14,092 nt of DNA, taken from NCBI GenBank assembly GCA_038245795.1, contig JBBRSC010000064.1, positions 1 to 14,092 of the forward strand, given 5' to 3'. A model generated the notes under the pieces. It saw only the letters and a list, made by a program, of their open reading frames with translations, did not search any database and had not been told where the DNA came from. Every line of letters starts with the position of its first letter. Position 1 is the stretch's first letter. Source of the DNA: JBBRSC01 sp038245795. Lineage in GTDB: Bacteria > Actinomycetota > Acidimicrobiia > Acidimicrobiales > Microtrichaceae. A program made the translations under genes and the position numbers. Shown here one piece after another: positions 6,618-14,092 of this stretch.

Positions 6618-7825
6618 TCGACCTCCTCGATCCAGCAACGGTCGCAGATCCTCACCGTGCGATGAGGGCCTGGCGGGAGCGGGATCCGATCATCTGGAGC
6701 GACCGTCACCGCGCATGGATCATTCTCGGTCATCCCGAGTTGGTGGGTGCATTCGGTGATCCTCGATTGTCGACCGAGCGGATGGGGTCTTTCCTCGATC
6801 GACTGCCACCGGATCGGCGCGAAGCTGTCGCTGGCGGCGTGGCGCTACTCAATGGCTGGATGCTCTTCCATGAGCCGCCCACCCACGAGCGGCTGCGCGC
6901 TCCCATGCGACGCGAGTTCACCCCTCGCGCCGTCGGTCGACTGCATGATCTGATCGCCGACCGGACAACTGAGTTGTTGGACGAGTTGGCCACTGGCGAT
7001 CGCACGGTTGACCTCGTCGAGACGTTCACGCATCGACTCCCCGCCGACGTGATCGCCGCGCTGTTCGGTATCCCCGCTCACCTCGCAGGCTGGCTGGCCC
7101 GATGGTCCACGGAGTTCGGGGTGCTCGTGTTCGGCGCGACCCGGCGGTCCGACTACGACGAGGTGGTTCGACGCTCCGCCGCGACCTTCCACGAACATCT
7201 CGAAGCCCTCATCGCGCAACGTCGGGCCCGACCCTCGAACGATCTCTTGTCGGCCCTCGTCGCGGTCGAAGGAGCACCGGACGGTCTCACCACCGCCGAG
7301 ATCATCGGGGCCTGCTCGCTCGTATTGTTCGCTGGCCACGACACCACGACATCGTTGCTCGGCAGCAGTGTCATCTCGCTCGATCAACGACCCCACGCCC
7401 GCGAGCAGTTTGCAGATCATCCGACGGATGCCACAACCGCGCTGGCAGTGGAGGAGCTGCTCCGCTTCGAATCGCCTCCGAAAGTGATGCTGCGCCAGGT
7501 CGTTGACACCCACGAACGACACGGTCATCAGTTCGAGTCCAAACAGTCGGTCTTCATGGGGATCCTGGCGGCCAATCGAGACCCCCGAGTCTTCGCGGAT
7601 CCCGACGAACTGCACCTCGACCGCGATCCGAATCCGCACCTTGCGTTCGGTTTCGGCCACCACTTCTGCCTCGGCGCTGCGCTGGCGCGAGCCGAAGCGC
7701 GAATTGCTCTCCCTGCGTTGTACCAGCGGTTCCCCTCACTGCGCATCGTGGACGAGCCGGTCTGGAAGGCAACGATCAGCGACCGCTCCCCCGCTCAGAT
7801 CATCGTCGATCTCGGATCGGGCTGA
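6614..7825 (+). CDS. Cytochrome P450
   Basis: This is a soluble bacterial class I-type haem monooxygenase, 403 residues, expected to insert oxygen using electrons from a ferredoxin and ferredoxin reductase. All signatures are present. They include the C-helix HERLR (91-95), the I-helix AGHDTT (240-245), the K-helix E281-LL-R284, and the haem loop FGFGHHFCLG (345-354) with thiolate ligand C352. No N-terminal membrane anchor is seen. The GTG start lies inside the stop of the dehydrogenase gene (GTGA overlap), so the two are probably made together. No ferredoxin or reductase gene is nearby, so the redox partners must come from elsewhere. The CYP family and substrate cannot be assigned by eye. 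The neighbours hint at a hydrophobic alcohol, lipid or steroid-like compound. The 98 bp to the next gene show no clear terminator. Confidence 0.96.
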   Translation: MIDLLDPATVADPHRAMRAWRERDPIIWSDRHRAWIILGHPELVGAFGDPRLSTERMGSFLDRLPPDRREAVAGGVALLNGWMLFHEPPTHERLRAPMRREFTPRAVGRLHDLIADRTTELLDELATGDRTVDLVETFTHRLPADVIAALFGIPAHLAGWLARWSTEFGVLVFGATRRSDYDEVVRRSAATFHEHLEALIAQRRARPSNDLLSALVAVEGAPDGLTTAEIIGACSLVLFAGHDTTTSLLGSSVISLDQRPHAREQFADHPTDATTALAVEELLRFESPPKVMLRQVVDTHERHGHQFESKQSVFMGILAANRDPRVFADPDELHLDRDPNPHLAFGFGHHFCLGAALARAEARIALPALYQRFPSLRIVDEPVWKATISDRSPAQIIVDLGSG

Positions 7826-7923
7826 GCGAGCGTCTGCTTCCGCGAACCGCACACCGCTCCGCGTCGTCTCATGTTGACGACACCATCGCCGATGGAAATG
7901 AAGCGTTGATCGGAAGTTGCCTC

Positions 7924-9789
<1,866 letters not shown>

Positions 9790-9856
9790 CGGGTCCCGCA
9801 GCATTGGGTCGTCGCTGAGCTGGAAGCCAGGGACGGAGTTCGAGAACGTAGCGCCG

Positions 9857-9947
9857 CACGGCCCGGAACTTTGGGAGCCGGATGGCGTGGATGCCTCGGC
9901 GTGCCGGACATCCGATTGCCACCCGGCTTCCGAAGCACCGGGCCGTG
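9857..9947. other. 91-nt fold-back (long imperfect inverted repeat) between convergent genes
   Basis: The outer arms CACGGCCCGG (9857-9866) and CCGGGCCGTG (9938-9947) are perfectly complementary. Inside, CTTTGGG (9869-9875) pairs with TCCGAAG (9929-9935) using two G-T pairs. AGCCGG (9876-9881) pairs with CCGGCT (9923-9928), TGGC (9883-9886) with GCCA (9918-9921), and GGATG (9889-9893) with CATCC (9909-9913). About 32 pairs can form in one long hairpin with a few internal mismatches. It lies 67 bp after the lipoprotein stop and 28 bp from the stop of the Tat-protein gene. It could be a bidirectional transcript end, a structured RNA, or a decayed palindromic mobile element. No T-tract or coding frame supports one choice. 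The rest of the gap (9790-9856 and 9948-9975) shows nothing I recognise. Confidence 0.7.
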
Positions 9948-9975
9948 ATGATGTTCTATCGGTCGATGGTGGTCG

Positions 9976-10392
9976 TCAGGTGAGCGATAGCTGTCGTTGT
10001 TGCCGTCGATCAACGCTCACGCCATCCAGGCTGTCGCGTCGCAACGCCTCGAGGGTGCCATCGATGGTGATGGCTTCCACCTGGCAGTGACACCCCGGGT
10101 GAGCGCGGTGGGTGTCTGCGGCAGCGCGGGTGAAGAAGATCTTGTTCTCGGCGTGGCTCCGACAGGCACGGCAGCCACATTCGGTCTGGCGGTGCTTGCC
10201 GACCGGCTCATTCCACGACGAGCTGAGTCGGTACACCTCAACACGTTGCCGACTCGACGCCGCGCTGACGCCTGCTCCGAGCGCAGCACTGGTTGCGGCG
10301 GCCAGACCTGCGACTGCCGCGCGGCCGAAACCCCGTCGATCCAGAAGCGTTCCCATCACCGTCCCTCTCACTGTCGTCATCTCTACTGTCAC
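9976..10392 (-). CDS. Small Tat-exported Cys/His-rich protein
   Basis: The protein has 138 residues. A twin-arginine signal is visible, LDRRGFGRAA (17-26), followed by an Ala-rich hydrophobic stretch to about residue 46 (AALGAGVSAAS). The predicted mature part starts near SRQRVEVYRLSSSW. It has a tight cluster of possible metal or disulfide ligands: C72-X-C74-X2-C77, H80, H95, H98, C101, H102 and C103, the last ones in RAHPGCHC. Similar small Tat-signal proteins with a 'CKACRAH...RAH.GCNC' pattern exist in actinobacteria as far as I recall, without known function. There is no CXXCH haem motif. Its GTG start overlaps the stop of the pilin-LamG gene (GTGA), so the two are translationally coupled. 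Alternative starts at 10380 (ATG) and 10353 (ATG) would keep the Tat motif. Tat export suggests folding or cofactor loading before secretion. Confidence 0.75.
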   Translation of the reverse strand: MTVEMTTVRGTVMGTLLDRRGFGRAAVAGLAAATSAALGAGVSAASSRQRVEVYRLSSSWNEPVGKHRQTECGCRACRSHAENKIFFTRAAADTHRAHPGCHCQVEAITIDGTLEALRRDSLDGVSVDRRQQRQLSLT

Positions 10393-11648
10393 TTTTTCTT
10401 CGGGGCGCTCTGGCCCGCCGAATACAGCGCCGAGATCTCGGCGGCATCAAGCGGTCGATCGAACAACGAGACCTCATCGATCAGGCCGCTGAAGGGGCGC
10501 TCAGTCATCCACGACGACCGGCCGATGAAGTTGGTTCCGCGGGACCCCCCGTCAGGCACGGGCAGCGAACCCGTTGCCACCAAGTTGGCGTTGACAGAGA
10601 TCGACACATTCCCAGCGCTGTCCTGCGTCGCAACGATGTAGGACCACGTCTTGGCTGGAAGCGTTCCCTTGGGAGTCGTCACACGGAGCGACTGACCCTT
10701 CATGACGATCCCGAACGCAACCTGATCGCGTCCCTCCTGACGCCCGAGCCAGATGTTCCCGTTGCCCCGCCCATCGCCAAGTTCCAGTATCCGGTCATAG
10801 AAACCGGCCCGATCCGGATAGACCCACGCCGCCATGGTGATGCCCTGCGCCGGGTTGATGGGCAGTGCCGGGAGCGTCGCCCAGGACGGGCTCTTGTCGC
10901 TTCCGCTGAATCGGACGGCCGAACTTCCCGAGACCGCTCCAGGCTGGGCGAGCTGGGCGGTCTTCGAGTACTTACCATCGAAGCGATTCGGCCCAGCGTC
11001 AACAACGGTGCCGGCAAAGTCATCCATCGGCCAGTAGCCGACGAGCCCCTTGGTCGCCAAGGTCGTCTCGGACAGCACCTTGGCGCTCTGCGTGTCGAGA
11101 CCCCCACCGCCGCCTCCGCCCGGGGCAGTCGTGGGGCCGCCAGCCGACGACCCGCCGCCACCGATCTCCACCGCAGCGCCATCGACCCATTCCCTAGCGG
11201 AACACGTCTGTGCATCGTCCGACTTTCCCCAGATGGGGACGGGGTTGGCGACATCGAGGTGCACGTAGAAGCACGTTCCGGAGTCGCTCAGCACAGCTTG
11301 GGACCATTGGGTGTCGTAGCGACCGAGGCTCACCGTTTTGGGACCTGTCGACAGATCGCCGCCATCGACGTACCCGAGCGCCGGCTCCTCTGCTCGCATC
11401 CTGGACTGATCGCTGTCGTATTCCTGGACCCCGGCAGCGGTGAGTGCTGTCTTGAGCGACGACTTGGCCACTGCGTCCTGGCCGCGTTGACGAGCGCCGA
11501 GGAAGGTTGGAATGGCGATCGCCAGAAGGACCCCGATGATCAGTACGACGACCATCAGCTCGATGAGGGTGAATCCGCGTTCCCCCGTGGGCTTTCCTAC
11601 GCTCGTTCTTGAACCCGTTCCGCTGGTGTTGGCGGCCTCATCGCACAT
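10389..11648 (-). CDS. Type IV pilin-like protein fused to a LamG/concanavalin-like domain
   Basis: The protein has 419 residues. After a 25-residue leader ending ...TGERG comes a class III prepilin site G25/F26 and the hydrophobic helix FTLIELMVVVLIIGVLLAIA with the conserved glutamate at mature position 5 (E30). A short pilin head follows with C126 and C149, a likely disulfide loop. A Gly/Ser-rich linker at about 163-184 leads to a LamG-type jelly-roll domain at about 200-412. That domain opens GLVGYWPMDDFAGTVVDAG and closes FSGLIDEVSLFDRPLDAAEI, the usual first and last blocks of this carbohydrate- or protein-binding family. The chain ends in PKKK. GGGAGAGGG directly before the ATG is a strong ribosome site. 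The fusion suggests a pilus subunit or pseudopilin that displays an adhesive domain. No assembly ATPase, platform protein or prepilin peptidase gene is in the window. Confidence 0.9.
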   Translation of the reverse strand: MCDEAANTSGTGSRTSVGKPTGERGFTLIELMVVVLIIGVLLAIAIPTFLGARQRGQDAVAKSSLKTALTAAGVQEYDSDQSRMRAEEPALGYVDGGDLSTGPKTVSLGRYDTQWSQAVLSDSGTCFYVHLDVANPVPIWGKSDDAQTCSAREWVDGAAVEIGGGGSSAGGPTTAPGGGGGGGLDTQSAKVLSETTLATKGLVGYWPMDDFAGTVVDAGPNRFDGKYSKTAQLAQPGAVSGSSAVRFSGSDKSPSWATLPALPINPAQGITMAAWVYPDRAGFYDRILELGDGRGNGNIWLGRQEGRDQVAFGIVMKGQSLRVTTPKGTLPAKTWSYIVATQDSAGNVSISVNANLVATGSLPVPDGGSRGTNFIGRSSWMTERPFSGLIDEVSLFDRPLDAAEISALYSAGQSAPKKK

Positions 11649-11738
11649 CCCTCTCCCATCGGAGCCTCGCTGAAAGTCCTTGAGGAATCAACTGCTCGGG
11701 GGTCCGCCGAGGATCCGCACGAAATGTCGACTCAGGGC

Positions 11739-11773
11739 TTGAGATCGAACATTTGTTCGTATAGAGTGACCTC
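11739..11773 (+). promoter_or_regulatory. SOS-controlled, apparently leaderless promoter of the DUF222-HNH gene (LexA box in the spacer)
   Basis: TTGAGA (11739-11744) is a 5/6 match to the -35 consensus. Seventeen bases later, TAGAGT (11762-11767) fits the TANNNT -10 pattern. The predicted start, seven bases on, is the ATG at 11774. The spacer holds TCGAAC-ATTT-GTTCGT (11745-11760), 11 of 12 defined bases of the actinobacterial LexA box TCGAAC-N4-GTTCGA. LexA bound there should block RNA polymerase, and release would follow DNA damage. The site also lies upstream of the divergent pilin gene, but no matching minus-strand promoter stands out. Confidence 0.85.
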
Positions 11774-13579
11774 ATGGAGTTTTCCACTCGACAAGAACGG
11801 CCGTCACCCCGCCGCGACGAGTCGAGCCAACTGTCGTCGGATCCGGTGTCTCGTAGGGCCGACGCGCTCGAGCTGATCAACGCTGTAGACCGAGATCGCG
11901 CCACGGTCGAGAACCACATCGGGTTCATTGCGGCGCAACTTCATGCGCTGGAAGCCGAGCTGACGGTCGAGCTCTCAGCATTCGACGCCCTCGGCGGGTG
12001 GCAATGCCCTGATTTCCAGACGATGGCGAACTGGATGACCATACGGACTGGTCACACGCTCATCGACGCTCAGCGATTCTGTCGGGTTGCTGATCGGCTC
12101 GAACGAATCCCCACACTGATGGACGCCGCTCGGAACGGTCGGATCGGGATCGGCATGCTCGACGTCGCGGCCCGTATCTCGACTCCCGAGAATGAATCGC
12201 GGATCGCGCACATCGTCATCGAAACCACGCCGTCGCAGGCTGCGCGGATTCTTCGCAAATACCGCAATGTGCAGGAGCAGCCCAACCTCCGACAGGACGA
12301 CGAGCAGACGGGTGGCGTGGGCGATCGAAGCGGTACACGAAGGGGTGCTCGGTCCAATCCCGTGGCCCGGTGCGAACGGGGCCACGCTGCCGATGACCCC
12401 TGCGATGTCTGCCACCCCGACAACTCAGGCGTCGATTGGCCGTCCAATCGTTCGAACGAAGAAACCGACCGGGGCGCGGAACCCGCCCCGTGCGAGGAAC
12501 CCGGAACTCCGAGCGCTGATCCCGGAACTCCGAGCGCTGAGTCGGCCAGTATCAGCGGGTGGGCGGGGCTTCCACCGAGCGCGGGACCTGTTCATCACCC
12601 AGGGGAACAGGTGTCCAAGCCGACGCCGATCGGTGAGTACTGGTGGCGAAACTGGACCGACGATCAGGGTCGTCATCGAATCGATGCCTGCTTGGATCCC
12701 GTCACGTCAGCGTTGCTGGAACGGGCAGTAACGGCCGCTCGTTCCGCTCACGAACGAGAGTGCCAGACGGTCGATCCAGACGGCGAGCAGCTGGGTACGT
12801 TGAACAGCGACACGCCCGATACGTGCGAACTGATCCGTCGACTCGCCAACACGATGATCGACTCTGCTCACCAGACGGGGCTCTCGGCGCCGAACGGCGA
12901 ACGGTTCGCTGTGCAGATCACCGCCGACCTCGCGACGGTCGCGGCAGTGCTCGGCCTCGAGATCAACAATCGGCTCCCCATCCAACTCGGATCGCAGGCC
13001 TTCCTTGCCACAACTGGGCAGCACCTCACTGACCGAGAACTCGCAACCATCCTCTGCGACGCCAACGTCCAACTCCTCATTGCGCACGAGGGGGTGCCGC
13101 TGTGGATGGGCACCGAACAACGCTCGTTCAATCGATTCCAACGACGCGCCATGGCGCATCGCACTGGCGGCACGCCAGGTTGTGAGTTCCCCGGGTGCAC
13201 CCATACCCGTCATCTCGATGCCCACCACGTCACCTACGCCTCCAACGGTGGAGCAACCGACCTTGCGAACGGTGTCCTGCTGTGCTCGTGGCATCATCGG
13301 CGACTCCACCACGGCCACTACGTCATCGCGACCAACGGCGACCAAGCCTTCGACTTTTGGGACGCCACCAGCGCTCCACACCGATTCCTCGGCTCCAGCC
13401 ATCGGTCGGACCGGCCCGGTAAGAGTCCACCCCACTTGGAGCAACCACTTCCGCTGGTCAACGCTCCGCCTGCCTCACCCCTCGGCATCGGGCCTGACAC
13501 TCCCCGGTCAGCCACGAACGGTGAGAAGCTCACCAGCTACGTCCTCGACACGTACCTCCACCATCTTCTGACCGCATAG
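11774..13579 (+). CDS. DUF222 domain-containing HNH endonuclease-like protein (13E12/REP13E12 type)
   Basis: The protein has 601 residues. The N-terminal DUF222 region, about 30-165, contains LINAVDRDRATVENH and WMTIRTGHTLIDAQRFCRVADRL. It resumes at about 285-450 after a Pro/Ser-rich, low-complexity insert. The C-terminal HNH domain at 470-515 is complete. C470 and C475 are in CEFPGCTHTRHLDAHH, with H484/H485, N499 in LANGVLLC, C504 and H508. It would bind a metal and nick or cut DNA, or be a relic homing-type nuclease. The biological role of this abundant actinobacterial family is unclear. The insert has C200, C210 and C213 (DPCDVC), perhaps an extra metal site, and two 7-residue PGTPSAD/E repeats. 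Regulation by LexA is indicated by the box directly upstream, as known for members of this family in mycobacteria. The final 50 residues look disordered apart from a terminal helix. Confidence 0.92.
   Translation: MEFSTRQERPSPRRDESSQLSSDPVSRRADALELINAVDRDRATVENHIGFIAAQLHALEAELTVELSAFDALGGWQCPDFQTMANWMTIRTGHTLIDAQRFCRVADRLERIPTLMDAARNGRIGIGMLDVAARISTPENESRIAHIVIETTPSQAARILRKYRNVQEQPNLRQDDEQTGGVGDRSGTRRGARSNPVARCERGHAADDPCDVCHPDNSGVDWPSNRSNEETDRGAEPAPCEEPGTPSADPGTPSAESASISGWAGLPPSAGPVHHPGEQVSKPTPIGEYWWRNWTDDQGRHRIDACLDPVTSALLERAVTAARSAHERECQTVDPDGEQLGTLNSDTPDTCELIRRLANTMIDSAHQTGLSAPNGERFAVQITADLATVAAVLGLEINNRLPIQLGSQAFLATTGQHLTDRELATILCDANVQLLIAHEGVPLWMGTEQRSFNRFQRRAMAHRTGGTPGCEFPGCTHTRHLDAHHVTYASNGGATDLANGVLLCSWHHRRLHHGHYVIATNGDQAFDFWDATSAPHRFLGSSHRSDRPGKSPPHLEQPLPLVNAPPASPLGIGPDTPRSATNGEKLTSYVLDTYLHHLLTA
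12500..12541 (+). repeat. Two 21-bp direct repeats in the HNH gene
   Basis: CCCGGAACTCCGAGCGCTGA occurs at 12500-12519 and 12521-12540, one 21-bp period apart. It encodes PGTPSAD and PGTPSAE in the low-complexity insert between the two halves of the DUF222 region. It is in frame and affects linker length only. Confidence 0.9.
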
Positions 13580-13584
13580 GGCAG

Positions 13585-13602
13585 TCTGGCCACGGGGCCA
13601 GA
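13585..13602. terminator. Bidirectional terminator-like hairpin between convergent genes
   Basis: A perfect 7-bp stem, TCTGGCC/GGCCAGA, closes the loop ACGG. It lies in the 26-bp gap between the stop of the HNH gene and the stop of the VWA gene on the other strand. No T-tract is present on either side, but the location between two converging stops supports a shared terminator. Confidence 0.65.
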
Positions 13603-13605
13603 GGC

Positions 13606-14092
13606 TCAGACCAGGTGGTCGACGAACTTCTCGAGCTGGCGCATGTTCCGGCACTCGAACGTCCCGTCACAGTGGGTGCCGTACTCGCCCACGATCGAAT
13701 CCCCGGTGTCCCAATAGGACTTCGGTTCCGGGTTCAACCAGTAGACGTGACGGGCACGGTTCTGGATCTCTTTCACCACCCAGCTCTGCGAGGAGTGGTA
13801 GTTGTTGCGGGCATCGCCCAGAATCAGCACCGTCGTCTTCGGGCCGATGTCCTTGCCCCATTTCGACCAGAAGATCTCGAATGCATGGCCGTAGTCGGAA
13901 TGGCCGTCCACCCAGACCACGTCGGCCTCGGTGTTGACCCGATGGATCGCCTCGACGATGTCATCAGTGCCTTCGAAAAATCGCGTGACCTCGTCGATCC
14001 CGTCGATGAATGTGAATGCCCGGACCTTCGAGAACTGGTTCGAGATCGCGTACACCAGGTGCAGAGTGAAACGAGCAAACGCTGCGACCGAA
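13606..14092 (-). CDS. CoxE-like VWA domain protein, C-terminal part (runs off the right edge)
   Basis: On the minus strand the frame stays open to the window edge, giving 161 residues. Beyond the first internal GTG, further codons read SVAAFARFTLHL. This suggests the MIDAS motif DxSGS starts just outside the window, so the true start is upstream and GTG 14055 is not the start. Inside are other parts of a VWA fold: FTFIDGIDEVTRFFEG, the GHSDYG loop with the second MIDAS region, VLILGDARNNY (the third-strand aspartate), and the C-terminal YWLNPEPKSYWDTGDS and LEKFVDHLV. This matches the COG3552/CoxE-like group, usually encoded beside a MoxR-type AAA ATPase and thought to act as a metal-dependent chaperone in cofactor or complex assembly. 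The partner ATPase, if present, lies outside the window. Confidence 0.88.
   Translation of the reverse strand, partial: SVAAFARFTLHLVYAISNQFSKVRAFTFIDGIDEVTRFFEGTDDIVEAIHRVNTEADVVWVDGHSDYGHAFEIFWSKWGKDIGPKTTVLILGDARNNYHSSQSWVVKEIQNRARHVYWLNPEPKSYWDTGDSIVGEYGTHCDGTFECRNMRQLEKFVDHLV

Noticed and set aside
6845..7663. 272-codon minus-strand open frame opposite the P450 gene
   Set aside because: The P450 carries all of its motifs on the plus strand. The antisense product shows no recognisable motif.
9857..9947. Integron attC site, suggested by the long imperfect palindrome
   Set aside because: The outer arms do not carry the RYYYAAC/GTTRRRY core sites, and no integrase gene or cassette array is present.
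10083..10177. Haem c binding in the Tat-exported protein
   Set aside because: The cysteines are arranged C-X-C-X2-C and C-X-C with no CXXCH motif, so a c-type cytochrome is not supported.
10293..11612. 439-codon plus-strand open frame opposite the pilin-LamG gene
   Set aside because: The minus strand encodes clear pilin and LamG motifs. The plus-strand translation is Arg/Pro-rich shadow sequence without domain features.

Overview
The window is about 14 kb of high-GC DNA that reads as the chromosome of a free-living actinobacterium. The evidence is a class II DAHP synthase, DUF2505 and DUF222-HNH proteins, a LexA box of the TCGAAC-N4-GTTCGA type, frequent GTG starts, and apparently leaderless genes with a -10 box six bases before the start codon. 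The very Thr/Pro-rich secreted protein and the overall gene mix suggest the Acidimicrobiia (Ilumatobacter-like); that lineage is my inference and cannot be proved from the sequence alone.

Layout. 1-1676: the end of a sigma-70-family factor, then aroG (class II DAHP synthase). 1677-4272: an assimilatory sulfur pair, a siroheme sulfite/nitrite reductase and an APS reductase (cysH), preceded by two operator-like palindromes 35 bp apart. 4273-7825: three tandem 30-bp repeats, each holding a palindrome, then a PaaX-family regulator, a DUF2505 protein, a short-chain dehydrogenase and a cytochrome P450. The last two overlap by four bases, and this looks like a small regulated catabolic or modification cluster. 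7924-9789: a large secreted lipoprotein with a DUF6777-like domain, Pro/Thr linkers built from DNA tandem repeats, and C-terminal Cys-bearing domains. 9790-9975: a convergent intergenic gap filled mostly by a long fold-back structure. 9976-11648 (minus strand): a type IV pilin fused to a LamG/concanavalin-like domain, translationally coupled to a small Tat-exported Cys/His-rich protein. 11649-13579: a DUF222-HNH endonuclease-like gene whose promoter carries a near-consensus SOS box exactly filling the -35/-10 spacer. 13580-14092: a convergent terminator and the C-terminal part of a CoxE-like VWA protein that runs off the right edge (minus strand).

Most of the window is ordinary biosynthetic chromosome. 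The parts most worth attention are the pilin-LamG/Tat gene pair, the SOS-controlled leaderless HNH gene, the operator-like repeats before the sulfite reductase and PaaX genes, the duplicated Fe-S cysteine sets in the sulfite reductase, and the 91-nt fold-back.
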